The position numbers were made by a program, and so were the translations under genes. Of a stretch of 64,000 nucleotides of DNA, positions 57,301 to 64,000 are shown one piece after another. Below the pieces are notes generated by a model. That model saw only the letters and a list, made by a program, of their open reading frames with translations. It was not told the DNA's origin and searched no databases. The stretch spans positions 15,404,427 to 15,468,426 of the forward strand of contig OX442315.1 in NCBI GenBank assembly GCA_949358305.1, given 5' to 3'. Each line of letters opens with the position of its first letter. Within the stretch, counting starts at the first letter, position 1. The DNA comes from Strigamia acuminata (lineage: Eukaryota; Arthropoda; Chilopoda; Geophilomorpha; Linotaeniidae).

Positions 57301-60280
57301 GCGAAGCCCGGTACAAAGCAAAGATTTTATTTGGCACAAACTTGATATGAAATAGTCATTGTATTATTTACCTGTGGTCGTGAAAAACTGTGCAAACAGC
57401 GGCAAATTTCAAATATTCATTTATTTTTTATTTTATTAGAATTTCGTTTAGTTTTTTTTATTTTATTTTTCATTGTAAAATAAAAAGCAAATAAACAAAC
57501 CCAATAAAAGGTCTTATTAGAATGAGACTTGGCTTTTACTCGTACATAAAAAAGGTGTACATAGCAGCAGAGTTTGGGGTGTATGGTACAAATAAATAAC
57601 ATGATAGAAAAATCACGTGAATAAGTACTGAGTGGACACTGAAAAACAGGAAGAGGCACAATTTACGGTGTAAAATTAAATTGGCCACAATTTTTTTTTC
57701 TTCTATTTTTACATAAAAAAAGAAATCAAAACAAATCGATCGCTGCCTAGAAAATACAAATTCATGTTGGAAAACAAGATGAAATGATAGAAAAATGGCG
57801 TTTTTTTCTCTCTTTTTCAATATGATCAAGAAACCAGTTACAAAAAACGTGTCTAAACAGTTGCAAATTTATTTATTTTAAATATTATTTCGGAGCTATG
57901 TAAAGAGAGCATCTGGCAACTTGATCGGTTACATAATAGGGAACAAACAATGACAGATCGGACATGAACACGGAAAAGAAGAAAAATATATGTCTTGTTG
58001 TATATAGATATTATTATTATTATTATTATCATTATTTTTTTTTTTAATATATTTTTTTTTGTATTTATACAACTCTATATTAGGACTGAATTATACCCAA
58101 AAAAAGTACTGTTTAAATTGTATATATTGTAAAGTGGAACTGAGGAACCATTTTGTTTTGTAGATACCTGAGTGATTTGGGAATTTAAACGGTATACAAA
58201 TCTTTTCTCTAGTCGTAATCATTTTCTTTTATTTTACTGTTCAATATTTACTTATTTTATTTATTACAAGGAACTTTTTTTTTCTCTTTTCGTCAATCTT
58301 ATACCTCTTCGCACGTTTATTAGATATGTAGGCCAAAAATTATTAAAAATTAGAATTAATGATATTGTATAATTATGTATATATATAAAAAAAAAATTAG
58401 AATTAATTAATTATATTTTTTTTGTCCATTTAAAAAATCGAGGAAATTAATGCTTTTAAAAAATATGAGGTATTGAAACTAGAGGATGATTTGTCACGTT
58501 CAATTAAATTAATTAAAGAATGCAATGGTTTTTATTTATAACTCCCTTTTTTAAATCTCCCTTTTTCAATTCAAAAAAACAATGAAAAACGGGACATATA
58601 AAAGGAGTTATCACATTGTTTAATTGAAAATAGTCGTATTTATTTATTTAATATGTACAAATCGAAAAATGATAAAAATTCGCATTTTTGTACAATTAGA
58701 AATCACTTTTTCCCTCGCTCGTAAACCCCCATTTTACGTGATATCAAATTATACAAAAAAAACAAATATTTTCTAACAGAATCAAATTATATTGAGAAAA
58801 AAATAGAAAAAGAAAATGATAAAACAAAAATTTACATTGCACTAAGTGCCACTATCGTCAGAAATTAATCTCAACCATTTAAAATTGAAAGAGAAAAATA
58901 AAAAATAAAAAAAAATAATTGAATGTGGCTTAAAATTTTCAAAAAAATCTAAATTTGTTGGCTACAAAATAACATTTAGCCCACATTACCCTAAAGTTCC
59001 TCAGAGCATAAGTAAATCATTCACCCAAATGCCTCGCAAATAAGAACCAACTCTAAGTTGCATTCTACAATCCCTATACGATTAAATAATATTAAATCGA
59101 TAATCATAATAATAGTTATTATATCCACGTCATCTTAAAGACGACAAAATATACGTTCATAATACTAACTTTTTTCCACTACATTTAAGACTTGTTATTA
59201 CATTTAAAAATACCATATCAAGACTTTGTCGTAGTTTTAGTGTATATTTTATATATAATTTTTATTTATTTATTTATTTATTTATTATTTAACTGTCATA
59301 TTAGTTAAAAACCTCGACCAGGATAGTAATCAAATGTCTAATTTTTTAAGTTCATTTCCAAAAATAATGTTCAATTATGTGGTATACACCTGCCAGCCAT
59401 TTTGTATTTAGGAATTCCTTTTAAAAAGCGTCGTAATTCCAAATTAACACCAAAACTCAACTCAAATTTCAATGTTTACAGCTTGAAATATGCACCCTAT
59501 GTAAAAATCTTATTGGTTCACTCGGAAAGAAATGAAATTCTAAGAAAAAGAAAAGAATAAAAGACAGAAAGAAAGATAGAAAATAATCCATCAGGTACTC
59601 GACTAAATTATGAATGAATTGATGTCGAATAATGTAATTAAAAAATAGAAATGAGATTATTTATTATCATCATCGTCATCCTTAATTATTATTATTATTT
59701 CAAAATATAAAATTCAAAAATTGGAGGTATATTGGATTGGTTGTTTACTGTGTTGATATTGTATGGTATGTATTATGATGAGCTTGTTTGTGCATAGTCA
59801 CTTGTTGACATATTATTATCAATAATAATAACTTAAACAAAAATAAATAAATGTTTTAAGAAGAAATTTCTCTAAATAATGTACTTGGTTATCATCGTTT
59901 TCTATATATTTTCATTCTTTTTTGTTTTTTTGTTTTGCCGGGTGCAAAATTAATTATTATTAATTATTATACTCTTCGTATAATGTGCTTTCAAAGTGAA
60001 GAGTGTTTACGGACAAAAAATCCAAACGGATATACAAAACAAAAATTATATAAACAACACATGGTGAGAAGAGCGAACCATTTTATCGCGTTAATGCAAA
60101 ACGATCCGCTCGTTCGGAACAAAAAAAAATAAACAGGAAAAATCTTGAGTGGCATTTCATATATGCTGGCAAAAAAATAAATACAAAATATTATTATTTA
60201 AATTTTAAAATAAAACCATTGTAACAAATAACGGCCTAGGTGTGTGTTGTACAAATCTTTTTTTTTTTTAAATATATAAT

Positions 60281-60459
60281 TACCGTAAATCCTCCGACAG
60301 AACGCGGGGTTTATTGGTTACTTATATTTATTTATTTTTATATTTACGGGACGTTTGCGTAACGTCTCCGTCTTTTTATAAGGCAATTTCAAAGCCTGAT
60401 GGTCAGTTTGAACGGTAAATTCCAAGTAAAGTCTGCGCTGTTTGCGAGGGTTTACGGTA
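60281..60459. mobile_element. MITE-like element with TACCGTAAA ends
   Basis: The left end TACCGTAAATCCTC (60281-60294) is the inverted match of the right end GAGGGTTTACGGTA (60446-60459), 13 of 14 positions. Both flanks read TAAT, a possible 4-bp target duplication, though this is weak evidence in AT-rich DNA. The interior (179 bp in all) is G+C-richer than its surroundings and non-coding. The end TACCGTAAA resembles the ends of the ARFRP1 intron element. Confidence 0.5.
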
Positions 60460-60970
60460 TAATCATTAATATTAATACGATTACATATAAAATAAAATTA
60501 AAATACTAATAAAATAAAAAAAAAAATTAATCAAATTCCTATAGATTCTTGTTTCTTGAGTACAAATATAGGGAATAACATAATTTCTTTTTTTCCAAAA
60601 TATAACCAGAATGATTTTTTTGAGTTTTGTTCTGGTACAAAAACAGAAGAAAAAAAAAATTTCTTATATTTTTTTTTTTAAAAATTGTATAATTATATTT
60701 CAATTTATAACATTTGAGGTATTGTATTTAATGTTTAAAAAAAAAAAAAAAATGAAAAATGAAAAAAAAAATAAAAAAAATTTATAATACAATTAATTAT
60801 GAATAAAAAATGAAAAACAAAAAAAAAATAAAATCCTGAGGTTTGCCTCTTTATGAAATTAAAAAAATATTTCATTCAGTGTGATGTGACTCATTGAGAG
60901 CGACCCCTAACCTAGAAATGGAAAAATTTAAAAAAAAAAAAAAAAAAAGGGAAAGAAAAAAAATTTTCAT

Positions 60971-60995
60971 GGGGGGGGGCTGGGGGGGGGGGGGG
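60971..60995. repeat. guanine tract
   Basis: Nine G, then CT, then fourteen G, immediately after an A-rich run. It is unique in this window, and could form a G-quadruplex or mark a sequencing or assembly problem. Confidence 0.7.
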
Positions 60996-62603
60996 CAAGC
61001 TGTTTTTTTTTAAAAAGTGTGTAAAACAATTTGAGCACTGTACAAATTCGCATTTCAAACAAATTTTCTTTCTCTCCAGGAACCAGACCTATTAGGAAGC
61101 AGCGCAAGAGGATTCACTTTGCATTCGAATGCCTTATGTTTCGAGACCCTCTACATTCATTTTTAGTATTCTTTTTTCCTTCCAAAACACACACACAATC
61201 ACAAGCACTTGGTTCGACGACTTTTTCAAAGTCTCGAGAACTCTTCGAGTCCCAAGTGTTTATTTACTTATTTTTTTTTTTTTGTAATTAATCTTTTTAA
61301 TTACCTAATTAATTATTTGTTTTGTTTTTAAGCCTAACAACTACGTTTCATCATGATGCCCGTGCGGTCTAGAAAACTCACTACTAGAATTCAATTGTAA
61401 AATGGCATTTTTTTTTTCTTTTTTTTTCTTTTTTGGTTTTCGTCAATTCTAAACAAAAACACACACACAATCCAGAAATGGAATTCACAAAGCAGAACTC
61501 GCTAATAACTCACCCCGAATGATTAAAATTCAAAATTAAAAAATCATTTTCTTGTGTTTACTAAAACTTCCGAATGAATAGCCGCACCTCCGTTTCTCTT
61601 GTCTAATTTCCACGAGTTTCAAGCGGTAAATATTTTTGCCAGATTTTAGTGAAAAATAGAAAAATAAAAAAAAAATTAATAAAGAAAAATGAAAATAAAT
61701 TAAACTTATTCATTTCTCACTGCATTGCAAATTCTGATTTCCAAACATTACCACGTTACCATGGACACACAGTTGAATAGAGTAAGAAAGTTGACTACGG
61801 CGCGTGTTATTTACTTATATTATATATATATATATATATACCCCGTCTTTTTCCGGAAGAAATTTGATTCTTACTCCCATCCAAACTGCACACCCATGTA
61901 AACCTTAAAAAATAAAAAAAAAATAAAAAAAAATAAAATAAAAAAATTTGTTGACTTTTTAAAAAAAAAAAAATTACCAACTTTTAAATCTTTTCAAGAT
62001 TCCTTCACCATTTTGTAAATATACTTTCCCTCATTCAAAAAAATTACTATTTTTTTTATAAAACATTGAAAATAACCCTAGTGTTACCTCAAAAAAAAAA
62101 AAAAAAAAAAAAAAAAGCCAAATTGACTAAAATAATTAAAAAAAAAAAAAATGCAATGGACAAACATCTTTGGATCTTGATTGGGAACTAGGAGGAAAAA
62201 TTGAGCGATTTAAAAATTCCTGAGTACGTTAATAGAAATATTAGAGGGACGATGTTCTCTTTCGTAATCTTTGTAGCTGCTTGTAAAACAGATAAAATTT
62301 AAATAAAAACCGAACCCTAATGTCGCACAAAAAAGACTGAAAAACACAGTCTGCCTTGTGAACTCCTTTCCTATTTTTTTTTCTCGTTTTCTTATTTTTT
62401 TTTTTAAATTTTTTTTTAAAAGTTTTTTTTTTTTTTTTTTTTTTTTTATATATATTTTGTATTTTTTTTTTAATGCCATCCCAAACTAAGTTCGGCAACA
62501 GCAGCAGGTACGTGAATGTTATTGAGAAGTATGGAAGTTGAATGTTTTGCGTTAAAATGATTTTTCTTGGTTTTTCTTTCTTTTTTCTTTTTAAATGTCG
62601 ATT

Positions 62604-64000
62604 TCACTGGCCTGGCTCTAGCTTCACTTCGATCGCCGACTCTAGCTTCACGTCGAGCGGTGTCTCGTTCAATCTCAACAATGGCATTTGGTTGCTTCGT
62701 CCAGTGACGCTTCTTTGACCGTCGCTGTCGTCTTGACTTTGATCGCTCTCTGATGGCTCGATATCTGGTTGGCACACTATGTGCGTGGGTGTTTGAAGAT
62801 GATCCCAATTCATAGCCATGGCTTGACTTATATCTTGGCTAGGCAGTGACTGACTCAGATCTAAACCTTGAAATGCACCTACAAAGAAATAAATTAAGTC
62901 ATCAGAAATTTGAATATTAACAAAAATAAAGAAAAAAAGATAAATTTGGACAGATCGTTCAAAAACAAATAAAGGTTTGAGTTTTGAGCGCATCAGTTGC
63001 CAAGAATAAAGAAATATCAATTAACTACAGAATCTTGATGCTAATAGTAGGCCTAATAATGCTAAAATAAAGTAAATAACAGTAAACTCATTATTAAAAG
63101 TAATTTACAGCGTAGTAACAAAATACTGTATTGTTTTTTATTTACTTTATTTTAGCATTGTTAGGCCTAATATTGGCATAATAACAACTGGAATTAGAAA
63201 ATCGTTTGCGGCAGTACGAATTTAGCATCGGGCGCGAACTGTAGGTTAGAATAATAGCAAATGATTGTCGTTTATTGATTATTGGATTTTTTAAAACTGA
63301 ATTTCGTTGGTTTGAAATGACAATTTCAAGTTGGGATTTTGGAATTCCCAGTACTACATCCCAATTTTATTTCTATTTGACTAAAATTTAATTAGTATTT
63401 ATTTTATAGGGATGTTTTGACGACGATATTTCGTCAACCAATCGCAAGCGAGGTATAATAATGACGACATTTCGCTAACCCAATCGGGAAAGCGGTATTT
63501 GTAATGATGTCATTTCGCTCAGCTAATCACATCGTTGTGAAGTATTGTTAATAAAACAAGCAGACATTTTTCTATACTGTAAACCTCAGTACAAATTGTG
63601 TTTTGTCAAAACAAACCACTGGAATGTCCAGTTCAAAAATCCAAGCAGTCGAACCGTTTTTGTTTCATAAATGTAATAAAGATTAACTGTCGACAGAAAT
63701 TGTCAAGTGTGATAGGCCAATTAAATCAAATCGTGCATAAACGAAATGAGCCCAATTTTCAAATCAACAACAATAATTTTCTCTCTCTAAAATTGCAACA
63801 AGTGAATAACTACAAACAAAGTTGCAAAAACATTTGACAAACACTTTTTTATAATAAATAAAGACTCACTCACAGCCATTATTACCTTGCTGCTTGAGCT
63901 TCTGTTTGGCTTCTTTTCGCCTGTTATTGAACCAATTGGTCACCACATTAAGCGTGACACGCTCCTTGTCAGTCAAGTCTCGATCTACAATGAACAATAA
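62604..64000 (-). CDS. HMBOX1: HMBOX1-like (HNF-class) homeobox transcription factor, 3' exons only
   Basis: Two coding exons are visible. The inner one (about 63891-63985) encodes DLTDKERVTLNVVTNWFNNR then RKEAKQKLKQQ, the recognition helix of a homeodomain. The match to the HMBOX1/HOT1 pattern (L-D-x-ERVT-x-x-x-V-x-NWF-x-NRRKE-x-K) is closer than to TALE or SIX classes; HNF1 is the main alternative. The last exon (62604 to about 62880) joins in frame, GAFQGLDLSQ, and ends DVKLESAIEVKLEPGQ with TGA 62604-62606. Two VKLE SUMO-type motifs stand at the C-terminus, where human HMBOX1 has a single IKTE. The N-terminal part of the homeodomain and the rest of the protein lie beyond the right edge. 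Confidence 0.65.
63038..63179. mobile_element. inverted-repeat (MITE-like) element in homeobox intron
   Basis: The arms 63038-63079 and 63138-63179 are inverted copies. The central 31 bp (63049-63079 against 63138-63168) differ at one position and begin AGGCCTAATAATGCTAAAAT. Pairing continues outward with a few mismatches, and the loop contains ACAGTA/TACTGT, a further short stem. No protein is encoded. It could be a MITE, or a hairpin-forming RNA if transcribed with the intron. Confidence 0.7.
63422..63550. repeat. three 39-47-bp tandem units with CCAAT cores
   Basis: Units at 63422-63460, 63461-63503 and 63504-63550 share the plan GACGACATTTCG, then a CCAAT-like core, then a GCGGTAT-like end. 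CCAAT occurs at 63438-63442 and 63480-63484; unit 3 has the degenerate CTAATCAC. This G+C-richer block lies in the homeobox intron and may be an internal promoter or enhancer. Confidence 0.5.

Larger units (their letters stand above)
57300..62603. other. about 5.3 kb of very AT-rich DNA downstream of the homeobox gene
   Basis: I find no conserved coding frame. The region holds poly-A and poly-T tracts, (ATT)n near 58010, (AT)n near 61826-61850, a MITE-like element (60281-60459) and a G-tract (60971-60995). It may be a long 3' UTR of the minus-strand homeobox gene, intergenic DNA, or both. Short frames such as 59974-60132 have no supporting features. Confidence 0.45.

Noticed and set aside
59974-60132. 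Small plus-strand frame of about 50 codons in the AT-rich tract
   Set aside because: Lysine/asparagine-rich, as expected from AT-rich DNA; no domain, splice context or similarity that I recognise.

Overview
The window is nuclear DNA from a compact, AT-rich invertebrate animal genome. Every confident gene is a metazoan gene split by short GT-AG introns, mostly about 50-400 bp and very AT-rich. Exons are visibly richer in G+C than introns. The laminin alpha chain has the alpha3/5-like layout of protostome LanA/EPI-1. A ciliary transition-zone gene (CC2D2A) is present, so ciliated cells are implied. I cannot place the phylum from sequence alone; an ecdysozoan or other protostome is an inference.

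Layout, left to right: CC2D2A (+, 5' end outside the window); IP6K (-); NUDT3/4-type diphosphoinositol phosphohydrolase (+); ARFRP1 (-); MRGBP (-); a KH-domain DEAD-box helicase of the DDX43 type (+); a SMAP-type ArfGAP (-); a large laminin alpha gene (+, about 16 kb); acyl-protein thioesterase LYPLA-type (-); a Src-family kinase (-); HDAC1 (+); a transmembrane axotactin/Caspr-type neurexin-superfamily gene (-, about 8.6 kb); about 6 kb of extremely AT-rich sequence without a recognisable gene; and the 3' part of a HMBOX1-like homeobox gene (-) that runs off the right edge. Most neighbours alternate in strand, giving several head-to-head and tail-to-tail pairs with short spacers.

Two neighbours are linked in function. 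IP6K makes inositol pyrophosphates and the NUDT3/4-type enzyme removes them, and their genes are head to head with start codons 1.1 kb apart. ARFRP1 and SMAP (Arf-type GTPase and ArfGAP), MRGBP and HDAC1 (acetylation and deacetylation), and laminin, Src and the neurexin-like receptor (matrix and adhesion) are related by theme, but nothing in the sequence shows coordination.

The non-coding DNA holds the less expected material: short palindromic elements that make up much of their host introns in CC2D2A and ARFRP1, a long inverted-repeat element in the homeobox intron, many 20-31 bp intronic tandem repeats, repeated perfect TGACGTCA sites, and a G+C-rich open stretch inside a laminin intron that looks like an alternative last exon.
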